A stretch of 64,000 nucleotides of DNA from contig NZ_JAKILU010000001.1 of the NCBI RefSeq assembly GCF_023283485.1, positions 248,001-312,000 of the forward strand. The letters are read 5' to 3'. How positions within the stretch are numbered: position 1 is the first letter of the stretch; every line of letters begins with the position of its first letter. A model generated the notes under the pieces. That model ran no database searches. It was not told the DNA's origin and saw nothing but the letters and a program-made list of their open reading frames with translations. A program made the translations under genes and the position numbers. Below are positions 38,948 to 48,369 of this stretch, in pieces. The DNA is from Shewanella glacialipiscicola (GTDB lineage: Bacteria; Pseudomonadota; Gammaproteobacteria; Enterobacterales; Shewanellaceae).

Positions 38948-39646
38948 ATGATTAAAGAAACCGTATTTAAATCTTTCGATACGCCAAGTGCGTTAGAACA
39001 ACAGCTTGCAAATAGAATTGCCAGCCAGTTACAAGAAGCGGTTGATGCCCGCGGAAAAGCCAGTTTAGTGGTTTCCGGTGGTTCAACGCCGCTTAATTTA
39101 TTTCAACTACTGAGCATGAAGTCCATCGATTGGAGTGATGTGTACATTACGCTTGCCGATGAGCGCTGGGTTGAAGCCGACACCGATGCTTCTAATGAAC
39201 GTTTGGTACGAGAGCATTTATTACAAAACCGCGCTGCGAATGCCAAATTTCGTGGTTTAAAAAATATGTTCTCGACCGCAGAAGCCGGCGCCGATATGGC
39301 CGCTGAATCTTTGTCTAATTTCCCACGTCCTTTTGATGTCGTGGTATTAGGCATGGGTAACGATGGTCATACTTGTTCGTGGTTCCCCTGCAGCGCCGAG
39401 CTTGATAATGCACTAACAACCAAAGCCTTGTGCGTGGCGACTAACCCTACCACAGCGCCCCATGGCAGGATCACGCTTTCCAAGAGCGCAATCCTGAACA
39501 GCAGACAAATTTATCTGCACTTAGTCGGGGAACAGAAACTATCCGTATATCGTCAAGCGTTAGAAAGTGACGATATCCATGCAATGCCCATTAGAGCCAT
39601 ATTAGCGCAGCGTAAAACGCCCGTTGATGTGTTCTGGAGCGCTTAA
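38948..39646 (+). CDS. pgl: 6-phosphogluconolactonase
   Basis: A 232-residue DevB/SOL-type lactonase that hydrolyses 6-phosphogluconolactone to 6-phosphogluconate. ASLVVSGGSTPLNLF, VYITLADERWV, VVLGMGNDGHTCSWFP and GRITLSKSAI are the family motifs. The start at ATG 38948 has GAGG directly after the zwf stop, 5 bases away; a TTG one codon earlier is less likely. The gene is translationally close to zwf (9 bases). Confidence 0.95.
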   Translation: MIKETVFKSFDTPSALEQQLANRIASQLQEAVDARGKASLVVSGGSTPLNLFQLLSMKSIDWSDVYITLADERWVEADTDASNERLVREHLLQNRAANAKFRGLKNMFSTAEAGADMAAESLSNFPRPFDVVVLGMGNDGHTCSWFPCSAELDNALTTKALCVATNPTTAPHGRITLSKSAILNSRQIYLHLVGEQKLSVYRQALESDDIHAMPIRAILAQRKTPVDVFWSA

Positions 39647-39655
39647 GGAGCGACT

Positions 39656-41497
39656 ATGCATTCAGTAGGAATACACTCAGTAGTTCAAGCTGTTACCGAC
39701 AGAATTATTGCCCGTAGCAAAGCATCACGTGAAGGTTATTTAGCCGCATTAAATGATGCCCGTAATAATGGCGTACACCGTAGCTCATTGAGCTGTGGCA
39801 ATTTAGCCCATGGTTTTGCCGCCTGTAATCCAGACGATAAAAATGCTTTACGCCAATTGACCAAAGCCAATATTGGCATTGTTACCGCATTCAACGATAT
39901 GTTGTCAGCACACCAACCCTATGAGCATTATCCTGAATTGCTGAAAAAAGCGTGTCAGGAAGTCGGTAGTGTTGCTCAAGTTGCGGCCGGTGTGCCAGCA
40001 ATGTGTGATGGTGTGACCCAAGGTCAACCCGGTATGGAGTTGAGCTTACTGAGTCGCGAAGTCATCGCCATGGCAACGGCAGTGGGCTTGTCTCACAATA
40101 TGTTTGATGGTGCTTTACTGCTCGGAATTTGCGACAAAATTGTACCTGGTTTGCTTATTGGTGCGCTAAGTTTTGGTCACTTACCTATGCTATTCGTGCC
40201 AGCAGGCCCGATGAAATCAGGTATCCCGAATAAAGAAAAAGCACGCATTCGTCAGCAATTTGCCCAAGGTAAAGTGGATCGCGCGCAGTTGCTTGAAGCT
40301 GAAGCTCAGTCATACCATAGTGCGGGTACATGTACTTTTTACGGTACTGCCAACTCGAATCAGCTGATGCTTGAAGTCATGGGTCTACAGTTACCGGGCT
40401 CTTCTTTTGTTAATCCAGACGATCCACTGCGTGAAGCCTTAAGTAAAATGGCAGCTAAGCAAGTATGCCGTTTAACCGAAATGGGCACGCAATACACTCC
40501 AATCGGTGAAGTGGTCAGTGAGAAGTCAGTGGTTAACGGCATTGTGGCGCTGTTAGCGACAGGCGGTTCAACCAACTTGACCATGCACATTGTTGCCGCA
40601 GCACGCGCTGCCGGTATTATTGTGAACTGGGATGACTTTTCTGAATTATCCGATGCAGTGCCATTAGTGGCGCGCGTTTATCCAAACGGTCACGCCGATA
40701 TTAACCATTTCCACGCCGCAGGCGGTATGGCTTATTTAATCAAAGAATTACTCGATGCGGGTCTTTTACATGAAGATGTAAACACTGTAGCGGGCTTTGG
40801 TTTGCGCCGTTATACCCAAGAGCCAAGATTACTCGACGGTGAGCTACGCTGGGTCGATGGGCCAACGGAAAGTTTGGATAAAGAAGTTTTAACCTCAGTG
40901 GCGACACCTTTCCAAGCCAATGGCGGCTTGAAATTATTAAAAGGTAACTTAGGCCGTGCGGTGATTAAAGTATCGGCGGTACAAGTAGAGCACAGAATCG
41001 TCGAGGCGCCCGCTGTGGTGATTGACGATCAAAACAAACTTGATGCCTTATTTCAATCAGGCAGCTTAGATAGGGATTGTGTTGTGGTGGTTAAGGGCCA
41101 AGGCCCGAAAGCTAACGGTATGCCAGAACTGCACAAGTTAACTCCATTATTGGGTACGCTCCAAGACAAAGGCTTTAAAGTCGCACTGTTGACCGACGGT
41201 CGTATGTCTGGCGCGTCGGGTAAAGTCCCTGCGGCGATTCATTTAACCCCAGAAGCCTTAGATGGCGGCTTAATCGCTAAAGTCCAAGATGGCGACTTGA
41301 TCCGTGTTGATGCGTTGACAGGCGAACTGAGCCTGCTCGTCTCTGAAGCTGAGCTTGCTACCAGAACCGCTGGAATTGTAGATTTACATCGCTCACGTTA
41401 TGGCATGGGCCGTGAATTATTTAGTGCGCTACGTTCAAATCTAAGTAGTCCAGAAACTGGTGCGCGTTGTACTAATGCCATCGATGAACTTTATTAA
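39656..41497 (+). CDS. edd: Phosphogluconate dehydratase
   Basis: A 613-residue iron-sulfur dehydratase that turns 6-phosphogluconate into KDPG, the first committed Entner-Doudoroff step. The IlvD/Edd motifs are present: [59 protein letters not shown] and [17 protein letters not shown]. Cluster-ligand Cys residues are retained in the CDG and AGTCTF segments. AAGGAG lies 5 bases before the ATG. It sits between pgl and eda. Confidence 0.96.
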   Translation: MHSVGIHSVVQAVTDRIIARSKASREGYLAALNDARNNGVHRSSLSCGNLAHGFAACNPDDKNALRQLTKANIGIVTAFNDMLSAHQPYEHYPELLKKACQEVGSVAQVAAGVPAMCDGVTQGQPGMELSLLSREVIAMATAVGLSHNMFDGALLLGICDKIVPGLLIGALSFGHLPMLFVPAGPMKSGIPNKEKARIRQQFAQGKVDRAQLLEAEAQSYHSAGTCTFYGTANSNQLMLEVMGLQLPGSSFVNPDDPLREALSKMAAKQVCRLTEMGTQYTPIGEVVSEKSVVNGIVALLATGGSTNLTMHIVAAARAAGIIVNWDDFSELSDAVPLVARVYPNGHADINHFHAAGGMAYLIKELLDAGLLHEDVNTVAGFGLRRYTQEPRLLDGELRWVDGPTESLDKEVLTSVATPFQANGGLKLLKGNLGRAVIKVSAVQVEHRIVEAPAVVIDDQNKLDALFQSGSLDRDCVVVVKGQGPKANGMPELHKLTPLLGTLQDKGFKVALLTDGRMSGASGKVPAAIHLTPEALDGGLIAKVQDGDLIRVDALTGELSLLVSEAELATRTAGIVDLHRSRYGMGRELFSALRSNLSSPETGARCTNAIDELY

Positions 41498-41517
41498 TAA
41501 AAAGGAAGAATAACGCA

Positions 41518-42159
41518 ATGCTTGAGAATAACTGGTCACTACAGCCACAAGATATTTTTAAACGCAGCCCGATTGTTCCTGTGATGGTGATTAACAAGAT
41601 TGAACATGCGGTGCCATTAGCGCGAGCATTGGTAGCCGGTGGCATTAGTGTGTTAGAAGTGACACTGCGTACGCCTTGTGCACTTGAGGCTATCACTAAA
41701 ATTGCCAAAGAGGTGCCTGAGGCTTTAGTGGGTGCAGGGACTATTTTAAATAAAGCTCAGCTTGACCAAGCTATTGCGGCTGGCGCGCAGTTTATTATAA
41801 CCCCAGGCGCTACGGTTGAACTGCTTAAAGCGGGTATGGATTGCCCAGTACCATTAATTCCTGGTGTTGCGAGTATTTCTGAAGTAATGACCGGCATGGC
41901 GCTGGGTTATACTCATTTTAAATTCTTCCCAGCTGAAGCCTCTGGTGGTGTGGATGCACTGAAAGCGTTTTCAGGTCCGCTAGCTGATATTCGCTTCTGC
42001 CCAACAGGCGGCATAACCCCAAGCAGCTATAAAGATTACTTAGCGCTGAAAAATGTCGATTGTATTGGTGGCAGCTGGATTGCGCCAACGGATGCAATGG
42101 AACATGGTGATTGGGAGCGGATCACTCAGCTTTGTAAAGAAGCTATCGGCGCTTTATAA
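41518..42159 (+). CDS. eda: KDPG aldolase (KHG/KDPG aldolase)
   Basis: A 213-residue class I aldolase that splits KDPG to pyruvate and glyceraldehyde-3-phosphate. It starts with [34 protein letters not shown] and LVGAGTILN follow, and the Schiff-base Lys lies in [13 protein letters not shown] near residue 139, then [12 protein letters not shown]. It is the last gene of zwf-pgl-edd-eda. Its terminator stem-loop (42189-42204) has been split by an integrated element, so its original U-run is now 4.7 kb away. Confidence 0.96.
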   Translation: MLENNWSLQPQDIFKRSPIVPVMVINKIEHAVPLARALVAGGISVLEVTLRTPCALEAITKIAKEVPEALVGAGTILNKAQLDQAIAAGAQFIITPGATVELLKAGMDCPVPLIPGVASISEVMTGMALGYTHFKFFPAEASGGVDALKAFSGPLADIRFCPTGGITPSSYKDYLALKNVDCIGGSWIAPTDAMEHGDWERITQLCKEAIGAL

Positions 42160-42188
42160 AACGAGTTATAAATCACAATAAATTAAAA

Positions 42189-42204
42189 AACCACCGCAAG
42201 GTGG
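42189..42204. repeat. Left attachment repeat (attL core)
   Basis: A 16-bp copy of AACCACCGCAAGGTGG downstream of eda. It is the eda terminator stem without its native U-run. TATTTGATT, also present near the right end (46873-46881), lies 35 bases inward at 42239-42247. Confidence 0.7.
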
Positions 42205-42276
42205 GGTTGTCTTAAATTGATATGTAATGTGTACAAGTTATTTGATTAAACAATAACTTAAAGTGTCCATAAAATG

Positions 42277-42308
42277 AAGCCTTAAGCGATTAGCTTGGGG
42301 CTTTTTTA
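42277..42308 (+). terminator. Terminator just inside the left end of the element
   Basis: AAGCCTTAAGC pairs fully with GCTTGGGGCTT (two G-U pairs) around a 5-base loop and is followed by T5. Its plus-strand orientation means it can stop eda transcription that passes the weakened attL stem-loop. Confidence 0.75.
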
Positions 42309-42370
42309 TGCTTATGAACATGGAGTGGTGTTAAGCAAAAGACCAATCCGCAAATCAACTTAGTCTAAAA

Positions 42371-42937
42371 TTATAAAATATCTTCTTTATGCTGCTTCAC
42401 GATACGCTGAACTGATGAAAGGCTAATTGAAAGTTGTTCCGCAATCTTTCGTTGGCTCACACCTTCATTAAGTAAACTGATTGCCTCAGCCGTTTTACGC
42501 ATAGCAGTTGTTCTCCCTTTATAAACTCCTTTATCTTTAGCGACTGCAATACCTTCACGTTGCCTTTCTTTTTTGATATCCACCTCAAATTGATAAACCG
42601 CCCCAATCAGATTAAGTAAAAGTTCGTTTGTAGGATTAGATTTGTCTCCTGTAAAAGTAAGATTTTCTTTAATAAATCTGACAGATACGCCTTTACTTGT
42701 TATTTGATGGAGTAACTCGTTTAAGTCTTTAAGAGACCTAGCAAGGCGACTGATATCGTCCACCAGCACTTCATCACCAATAGCTAGATTGATAATCATG
42801 TTTTTAAGCGCAGGACGGTTTGTTGTTCTCCCTGAAATTTTATCGATGATCTGTGTGTAACCTTCTGGCGTTTTAAGCTCCTGACGGTCTGTATGCTGCT
42901 GTGTTGTCGATACTCTGATGTAGTGATACTTAGCCAT
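42371..42937 (-). CDS. Serine recombinase (resolvase/invertase family)
   Basis: A 188-residue small serine recombinase. The catalytic Ser is in YHYIRVSTTQQ near residue 10. The conserved DKISGRTTNRPALKNMI, GDEVLVDDISRLARSLKDL and ERQREGIAVAKDKGVYKGR segments follow. A C-terminal resolvase helix-turn-helix (EGVSQRKIAEQLSISLSSVQRIV) is complete. Such enzymes resolve cointegrates or invert segments. It lies near the left end of the element with its upstream region pointing inward, where three TGTATTCA repeats may form its site. Confidence 0.92.
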   Translation of the reverse strand: MAKYHYIRVSTTQQHTDRQELKTPEGYTQIIDKISGRTTNRPALKNMIINLAIGDEVLVDDISRLARSLKDLNELLHQITSKGVSVRFIKENLTFTGDKSNPTNELLLNLIGAVYQFEVDIKKERQREGIAVAKDKGVYKGRTTAMRKTAEAISLLNEGVSQRKIAEQLSISLSSVQRIVKQHKEDIL

Positions 42938-43303
42938 TGTGTTAACCCCAATTGATTATCTAAAAGCATCTTAACTTACTGATGATGTATTCACAAGTCT
43001 AAACCCTAGGTTCGAAGGCAAGTTGCTCTCTTTTATCCTATGTTATAGGCCATTTTTGTATTCAGCTTAAAGTGTATTCACAGGGTATAGATATGAAGTC
43101 GTTTGAAGGTATTTATAATGATAGCTATCACTGACCTAAAATTAACAATGTGCTAATTATCTTGAGGTATATCAATTTTACTGCAGCGGAGAGGGTGACT
43201 TGTTAAGCAATTCATATGATAATCAGTCATAAGTGCATTCTTTAACAAGAAAATTACCTTCCGACAAAGAGTGTTTTTGAGTATCTGATATGGATGTTTA
43301 GTC
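42938..43303. other. Gap between the recombinase and the membrane protein gene
   Basis: A 366-base divergent intergenic region with no supported gene. It contains three TGTATTCA copies (42986, 43057, 43073), two of them extended to TGTATTCACA, and a small CCTAT/ATAGG inverted repeat near 43037-43049. These are candidates for a recombinase site and divergent promoters. Confidence 0.5.
42986..43082 (+). repeat. Three direct TGTATTCA repeats upstream of the recombinase gene
   Basis: Copies lie at 42986-42993, 43057-43064 and 43073-43080, all on the plus strand; the first and third continue as CACA... to give TGTATTCACA. The position upstream of a resolvase gene suggests res-site or regulator half-sites. 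Confidence 0.4.
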
Positions 43304-44107
43304 ATGTTTGAACGATTGGAAGTGTTAAGTGGTGATATAGATAGAGGTTTTTGGGCTATAGATAGAGATGGTATCAAAAATTCAGGCTTTCTATCTATTT
43401 CTCGAAAAATTAAATATTCAGAAATTGAGTTGTTAACTAAAACTGAGCAAATAAGTAATGTTGTTTATATAGAAATTAAACTTATTACTGGTGAAACGGC
43501 TAATGCAAAGTTGGATGTCAAATACTATTCCATTCTTTATGATAACTATACAAAAGCAAAACCTTCTAGTGTCAGTGTAGACTCAACTTGTTCAAATGAC
43601 CTTAAGATTACTGATAATGTTCACGATAAAGAAAATGCTTTAGATTTATGGAGCGTAAAGCCAAGTTCTAAAATGAATGATGGAACTACAAAGGTTAGTA
43701 GTAGCCAATCCAACGAACAGCGCCCAGTCAAGGAAAGGTCTACCGAGAATTTAGTTTGGTGGTTAGTTGGTATTATATTTATGCTCTTTCTATTTAGTGG
43801 GGAGTATATGGGGGATAATTCATCATCTACAAGTGAAGAACCCTCTGCAAGTCAAACTAATCCTAATGTAGATGCGCAAGTGTATTGTAAAATTGCCCTA
43901 GAAGATGCTGCAACATATGGAGCGAAGGTGCCTTGGGGCTCAAATACGGTAGTCGTACCTTATGAAGATGGTCGTCGTTATCGAGTCGCTATGGATGCTG
44001 AAATTAAAAATGCATATGGAACATGGGGTAAAAGTAGAATATCTTGCATTGTTAATGGTGAACAAGTCACTGAATTAATCGTTGGTGGGGAAGTTATCTA
44101 TAATTAA
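43304..44107 (+). CDS. Unrecognised single-span membrane protein in the integrated element
   Basis: A 267-residue protein of unknown family. The N-terminal 85 residues (FERLEVLSGDIDRGFWAID...) look like a compact beta-rich domain. A polar, Ser-rich linker follows (about 86-145), then one membrane helix (WWLVGIIFMLFLFSGEYMG, about 150-168). The C-terminal 80 residues (VYCKIALEDAATYGAKVPWG, then RISCIVNGEQVTELIVGGEV) form a separate domain with two Cys residues. The N-terminus is likely cytoplasmic. A weak ribosome site precedes the ATG. It is probably cargo of the element and I do not assign a function. Confidence 0.7.
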   Translation: MFERLEVLSGDIDRGFWAIDRDGIKNSGFLSISRKIKYSEIELLTKTEQISNVVYIEIKLITGETANAKLDVKYYSILYDNYTKAKPSSVSVDSTCSNDLKITDNVHDKENALDLWSVKPSSKMNDGTTKVSSSQSNEQRPVKERSTENLVWWLVGIIFMLFLFSGEYMGDNSSSTSEEPSASQTNPNVDAQVYCKIALEDAATYGAKVPWGSNTVVVPYEDGRRYRVAMDAEIKNAYGTWGKSRISCIVNGEQVTELIVGGEVIYN

Positions 44108-44142
44108 CTTCATGTTCATAGATGCTTTATAATAAATCAATT

Positions 44143-44676
44143 TTAGAAAGGCGTATATCTATCAATGTCATCAAAATGTATATTGTTGATGTTGATAGCT
44201 TCCTCATTATGATTTTTTAAGGCTAGACTTTTATTGATGATTGCTAGTCTGCTAATACTTCGCTTACCTTCTGGACTTAAGTTGTAAAAGTCTCTATAAA
44301 CATTATCATTAAACATTTCTTTTTTGTTTATCCAAGAGTTAAAATTCGATTCATTCCATTGCTTGTTTAGCTTTTTATATACAAAGCGTTCATCAGTCAA
44401 TTTAACTTTATCAATATCTATTGCTGTTTGTGTAAAAATACAAATCATTGGGAACCTAAATTGAGTTTTAGCCTTCAAGGTTCTAAGCCAGAATATCAAT
44501 ACACCATCATGCTTTTTACTAATGGACTTTCTAAGTTTCTGGTAAAGTTCAATGATATATTCCGGTTGCTCAGAGGCTTCAGCATTAAATTGAATGGATG
44601 TTAGATAGTTTAGTTTATACTCCTTAAATACATCCTTAAATTTACGTTTAGTTCGTTGTTCTGTGGTTTCAGTCAT
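44143..44676 (-). CDS. Unrecognised basic cytosolic protein in the integrated element
   Basis: A 177-residue protein rich in Lys, Asn and Ile with no signal or membrane segment. Recognisable features are a charged N-terminus (TTEQRTKRKFKDVFKEYKL), a central hydrophobic pair of strands (GVLIFWLRTLKAKTQFRFPM, then ICIFTQTA), and an Asn/Asp-rich end. The layout loosely recalls phage or plasmid replication-type proteins, but I see no catalytic motif and do not claim it. It is convergent with the membrane protein gene, 35 bases apart. Confidence 0.65.
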   Translation of the reverse strand: MTETTEQRTKRKFKDVFKEYKLNYLTSIQFNAEASEQPEYIIELYQKLRKSISKKHDGVLIFWLRTLKAKTQFRFPMICIFTQTAIDIDKVKLTDERFVYKKLNKQWNESNFNSWINKKEMFNDNVYRDFYNLSPEGKRSISRLAIINKSLALKNHNEEAININNIHFDDIDRYTPF

Positions 44677-45130
44677 TGCATGTCCTTAACTTATTATGAT
44701 GTGTAATATAGGATATTACTCTATATGTAGCTCGTATTACCATACTCACTATTACTTGCTCATGCTTTAATTATTTAAGATATAAAGTTATAGTATAGCC
44801 TGTTGATGCTGTAATGAGTCTATGTCATTATTAAATATGATATTTTTATGGTGTCACAACTCATCTGGCATTGATTTTTATTGCTGTACATATGATTTTT
44901 TACTTGGATTTTTACTTGATTTTAAAAGTCTTTGCGCTACTTGTGCGGTAAAGTCGTGTATGTTTATGACCATGAATTGACTTTTATTAGCATAGTGCTT
45001 CCCCTTGATTATAGGCTCAGAATGAGCTTCTGTGACCTTTTGTTGTAATACGATTCACAACTACCCTTTAGACTGAAACGTTGCTTATATGCTCTCTGAC
45101 GAGTTTTGGTAATACATTTAAACAGTCTTC
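44677..45130. other. AT-rich gap between the unknown gene and the integrase
   Basis: About 450 bases with no supported coding frame on either strand. It is strongly AT-rich. It must hold the promoter of the 177-residue protein. No clear terminator or repeat is seen. Confidence 0.5.
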
Positions 45131-46828
45131 TTAGTAGGTAATTATATTCACGTATTTTTGGAGTATTTCAAGTTCAAGATGTGTATAACCTGCTTGTGTT
45201 TCGCTTTGAGCATGCCCTACAATTTTATTTTGAATACTTCTTTGAATATTTTCAGCAGTTAGCTTTGAAATGACTGTATGCCTAAATGAATATAGTGATA
45301 AACGTGAACCATCCTCTGCAAGATGAGGGATTTTGAGTGATGGCCTGAGTTCATGGGAGTAGTAACTTGTTAGTTTAGTCGAACTAAAATTGAATATATC
45401 TATCTTAAATTGTTGTACGTATGCGATAAAACCTAGCTTTAAAATCTCCCTGTGGATTGGGATTTTACGTTTAGCATTTGCAGTTTTACCCTGTTTTATA
45501 TTGATATAACTGATTTGGCTGTCAGGGTCAGTAATAATATCACTTTTGGTTAAGTTTGTTACTTCACTGTTGCGCATGCCATGATAAGCCATTAATAAAA
45601 TTGCCCAACTAAATGGATTGCTTAGATTAGCTTTGCAATGGTCGGTAATCGTTAATGCTTGTTGGTTGCTAAATTTCGTTCTAGGGGTTTGATTATGCTT
45701 TTTGTCTTTCAATAATTTATATGTGCTATCTGTGGCTATAGGGTTGTTCGTTGAATGTTTTGTTATATCGCAAGCCCAAGTGAAGAATTTTCTTAACTCT
45801 TGCTTATACTTTTTTGCATTCTGAAAAGCCATTGGCTGACCTGTGGCATCACCTGTTTTTGTCAATTCCCAAATGGATTCGATTGATTCATTTTTAGTGT
45901 TTTTAGGAAAGCGATTAATTATTTCCCATGCTTCAAGAATGTCTTCAAGATTAATACTATCAATTGGATAGTATTCTAAATCTTGCAGCCATAACTTCAT
46001 GTGTCTTTTAGGGTCTGCTTGTTGCTTCTTTGGTAATTGTCCTTCTGCATATTCTATATATTTTTCAACTGCATCTTTAAATAACAGAGCATCTAAATTT
46101 TTGTTTTCCTGTGATGTGTTCACTAATGGTGGGGGACTGGGTAACAAGTCTATAAATCTTTCTGTCAATTCGTTCAGCGTTATTCTTAACTGAATTGGGT
46201 CATCTTCTTTATGAGCTTTATTTATATTATTTGTTAATTTAGTTACCTGTGCATTCAGGTAATCGTATTTAGCTTGATGAATAGTCGGATGTTGTAAGTC
46301 ATCATAATGGGGATGCTCAGAATCAAAAACAACATCATCACGTTCAGCATCATAAGAGGTAAACGCTTGATAATCTGGTTGATATGCTGCAACTCTGTCT
46401 AAGCGAGATGATAACCAATTCGCATAGCTAGGGTATTCTGGATAAGGAGGAGGCGTTATATCCAAGTAACCCCAATCCGTTGAGTCGTAATTGTATTGAT
46501 TATCGCGTTGAGTGCTTGTCTCATTGAACCATTGTTCAAAATAACTGTTTGCTGTAAGTGATAATGGTTGTGTTATCGCTTTACCTAATCTAACAACCTC
46601 GTTAACTTTGTTAGAAATAAGCATCTCAATAAAAACGTCTATGTCCGCTTTGTTCATTCCCTTTCCTAAGCGTTTACAATTACTAATGTGCGGCATGATA
46701 GCAGATAAATACCTGCGACATAGGCTAGGTGAATCAGTCTTAAGTGACTTTCTGTATGTTTTTTCACCCATGCGGAGATTAAAGTGATAGACCTCATTAC
46801 GTCTAATTGTGTGGTTTATGTGTGACAT
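45131..46828 (-). CDS. Tyrosine recombinase (phage-type integrase)
   Basis: A 565-residue site-specific integrase. The N-terminal part (INHTIRRNEVYHFNLRMGEKTYRKSLKTDSP) is the family's arm or DUF6538-like start. A core-binding SAM-like domain lies in the middle, and the catalytic domain is at the C-terminus. Catalytic residues can be placed: Arg in LMAYHGMRNSEVTNL, Arg-His in LYSFRHTVISKL, His in IVGHAQSETQAGYTH, and the Tyr in AGYTH. The first box residue is Tyr rather than His or Lys. The start at ATG 46828 has AAGAGA 6 bases upstream; a longer frame begins 12 codons earlier. It lies 68 bases inside the right end, as usual for an integrase next to its att site. Confidence 0.9.
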   Translation of the reverse strand: MSHINHTIRRNEVYHFNLRMGEKTYRKSLKTDSPSLCRRYLSAIMPHISNCKRLGKGMNKADIDVFIEMLISNKVNEVVRLGKAITQPLSLTANSYFEQWFNETSTQRDNQYNYDSTDWGYLDITPPPYPEYPSYANWLSSRLDRVAAYQPDYQAFTSYDAERDDVVFDSEHPHYDDLQHPTIHQAKYDYLNAQVTKLTNNINKAHKEDDPIQLRITLNELTERFIDLLPSPPPLVNTSQENKNLDALLFKDAVEKYIEYAEGQLPKKQQADPKRHMKLWLQDLEYYPIDSINLEDILEAWEIINRFPKNTKNESIESIWELTKTGDATGQPMAFQNAKKYKQELRKFFTWACDITKHSTNNPIATDSTYKLLKDKKHNQTPRTKFSNQQALTITDHCKANLSNPFSWAILLMAYHGMRNSEVTNLTKSDIITDPDSQISYINIKQGKTANAKRKIPIHREILKLGFIAYVQQFKIDIFNFSSTKLTSYYSHELRPSLKIPHLAEDGSRLSLYSFRHTVISKLTAENIQRSIQNKIVGHAQSETQAGYTHLELEILQKYVNIITY

Positions 46829-46895
46829 AGCTAATCTCTTAGTTGTGTGACACATTACAATCATAATTTAACTATTTGATTTTCATCAAAACAAG

Positions 46896-46911
46896 AACCA
46901 CCGCAAGGTGG
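46896..46911. repeat. Right attachment repeat (attR core)
   Basis: The second 16-bp copy of AACCACCGCAAGGTGG. It is followed by T6, which is the native U-run of the eda terminator, so it can act as a plus-strand terminator (to about 46917). Confidence 0.7.
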
Positions 46912-46994
46912 TTTTTTGTCTTTCATCTTTTGCATTTAACTTTGCGGTAGTGTTCTTGCAATTATAGATAAAGTCCATCAGCAAGAATATTGGC

Positions 46995-48344
46995 TTACAT
47001 TTCTTTGCTAAGCTCAACATTCGAGCCTGCTCTTGGGCTAAATAACTGCTGATACAGCCTTCCCGCAAATTCGTCCGTCATCCCCGAAATATAGTCAGCT
47101 AATACCCTATGGCTATTTAAGCCTTTTTGCTCGCTTTCACGCCATCGCTCTTGCGTGTTCAGCGGCAATAAACGCTCAGGATCAGAAGCAAAGGCCTCAA
47201 ATAATCCCATCACGATTTGTTGGCCTTTATATTCGAGCATTTGAATTTCAGGTTTACGGATCACGTATTTATAAACCAGCTGCTTAAGTACATTGAGCGC
47301 AATGGCAAAATCGGGCTCTAGGGTTGCATTAAAGCGTAATAATGGGGTTTCAAAGGCCTCATCTTCAGTAATCACAATCGCGGTAACAAAGCCGTTAACC
47401 AGTGTACCAATGGCATCTTTACGCAGATGGTGCTCATGAGAAAATAGCTTGTTACCAATATCGGTCAGCTCTTTTTTTATCCAAGTATCAGCACTGTGGG
47501 TGAGTGTTGGCGCCACATCTAGTTGCCATTGAGATGCTGTTACTATGCCCATCACAATGGCATCTTCAAGATCGTGCACCGCATAGGCGATATCATCGGC
47601 CAGTTCCATAATTGAGCAATCGAAGGATTTAAACTGGGTCCGTAAATGCGGATAGTGGGGCAAGGCGGGGTGTGAACATTGTTGAGTTGACGTAAAACGG
47701 CGGCGGTCTTGCTCTGACAAAGGTTCAAGCACCCAAGCAAAAATGTCGCTATCGTCGTCGAAAATACCCTTAACAGGCGGCCATTGTGAGGGTTTTAGCT
47801 GTCTATGGTTGGTTATTTCACTATGTTCACCTGCGACAAACAGCTGTGAATGTGGCGCGGGGTATTTCAAAATTCCGAGCATGGTACGCCTGCATAAATT
47901 CATGCCAAAATCTAAGGTGTAGGGTTCTAGTTTAGATAAAATGCGAAAGGTTTGGCCGTTGCCCTCAAAGCCGCCGTGGTCGCGCATCATATAATTTAAC
48001 GCCACTTCGCCGCCGTGACCAAAAGGCGGATGACCAATATCGTGCGCCAAGCACAGCGACTCTAATAAGCTCATCGAGCATAATAGTTGTTTATGCTGTG
48101 GATATTTACGTCTGAGCTGGGCGGCGATACCCGTACCAATTTGTGAGACTTCAAGGGAGTGGGTTAACCGAGTACGATAAAAATCATTCATGCCAACGCC
48201 GAGCACTTGGGTCTTAGCCTGCAGGCGCCTAAAAGCAGCTGAGTGTAAAATGCGCGCTCTATCGCGTTGATAGGGCGTGCGATGATCAAAGCGTCTTTGT
48301 TTATCTTCACCATGGCGGCGTTCTTGCCAAACATTTGGAGTCAT
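46995..48344 (-). CDS. dgt: dGTP triphosphohydrolase-like protein (dNTPase)
   Basis: A 449-residue HD-domain enzyme that hydrolyses deoxynucleoside triphosphates to deoxynucleosides and triphosphate. The metal site has [14 protein letters not shown] (His), [18 protein letters not shown] (His-Asp) and [17 protein letters not shown] (Asp). The length fits the type 2 deoxyguanosinetriphosphate triphosphohydrolase-like family. The start at ATG 48344 has AGGA 6 bases upstream; an ATG two codons earlier would abut it. It is 25 bases downstream of yfbR. Confidence 0.93.
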   Translation of the reverse strand: MTPNVWQERRHGEDKQRRFDHRTPYQRDRARILHSAAFRRLQAKTQVLGVGMNDFYRTRLTHSLEVSQIGTGIAAQLRRKYPQHKQLLCSMSLLESLCLAHDIGHPPFGHGGEVALNYMMRDHGGFEGNGQTFRILSKLEPYTLDFGMNLCRRTMLGILKYPAPHSQLFVAGEHSEITNHRQLKPSQWPPVKGIFDDDSDIFAWVLEPLSEQDRRRFTSTQQCSHPALPHYPHLRTQFKSFDCSIMELADDIAYAVHDLEDAIVMGIVTASQWQLDVAPTLTHSADTWIKKELTDIGNKLFSHEHHLRKDAIGTLVNGFVTAIVITEDEAFETPLLRFNATLEPDFAIALNVLKQLVYKYVIRKPEIQMLEYKGQQIVMGLFEAFASDPERLLPLNTQERWRESEQKGLNSHRVLADYISGMTDEFAGRLYQQLFSPRAGSNVELSKEM

Positions 48345-48369
48345 ATGCATTCCTAGCGAGAGTGAAAAA

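Larger units (their letters stand above)
42189..46911. mobile_element. 4.7-kb integrated element inserted in the eda terminator
   Basis: The 16-base sequence AACCACCGCAAGGTGG occurs at both ends (42189-42204 and 46896-46911) and forms the stem-loop of an intrinsic terminator. The left copy keeps the A-run of a native terminator but is followed by GGGGTTGTC. The right copy lacks the A-run but is followed by T6. Joining left flank to right flank restores a perfect AAAAAACCACC-GCAA-GGTGGTTTTTT terminator for eda, which indicates site-specific integration at the stem-loop. Inside are a serine recombinase, two unknown genes and a tyrosine recombinase beside the right end. The interior is visibly more AT-rich than the flanking eda and dgt genes. 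Confidence 0.8.

Noticed and set aside
43153..43377. 74-codon minus-strand frame in the integrated element
   Set aside because: It overlaps the start of the better-supported 267-residue gene on the other strand and has no ribosome site or domain.
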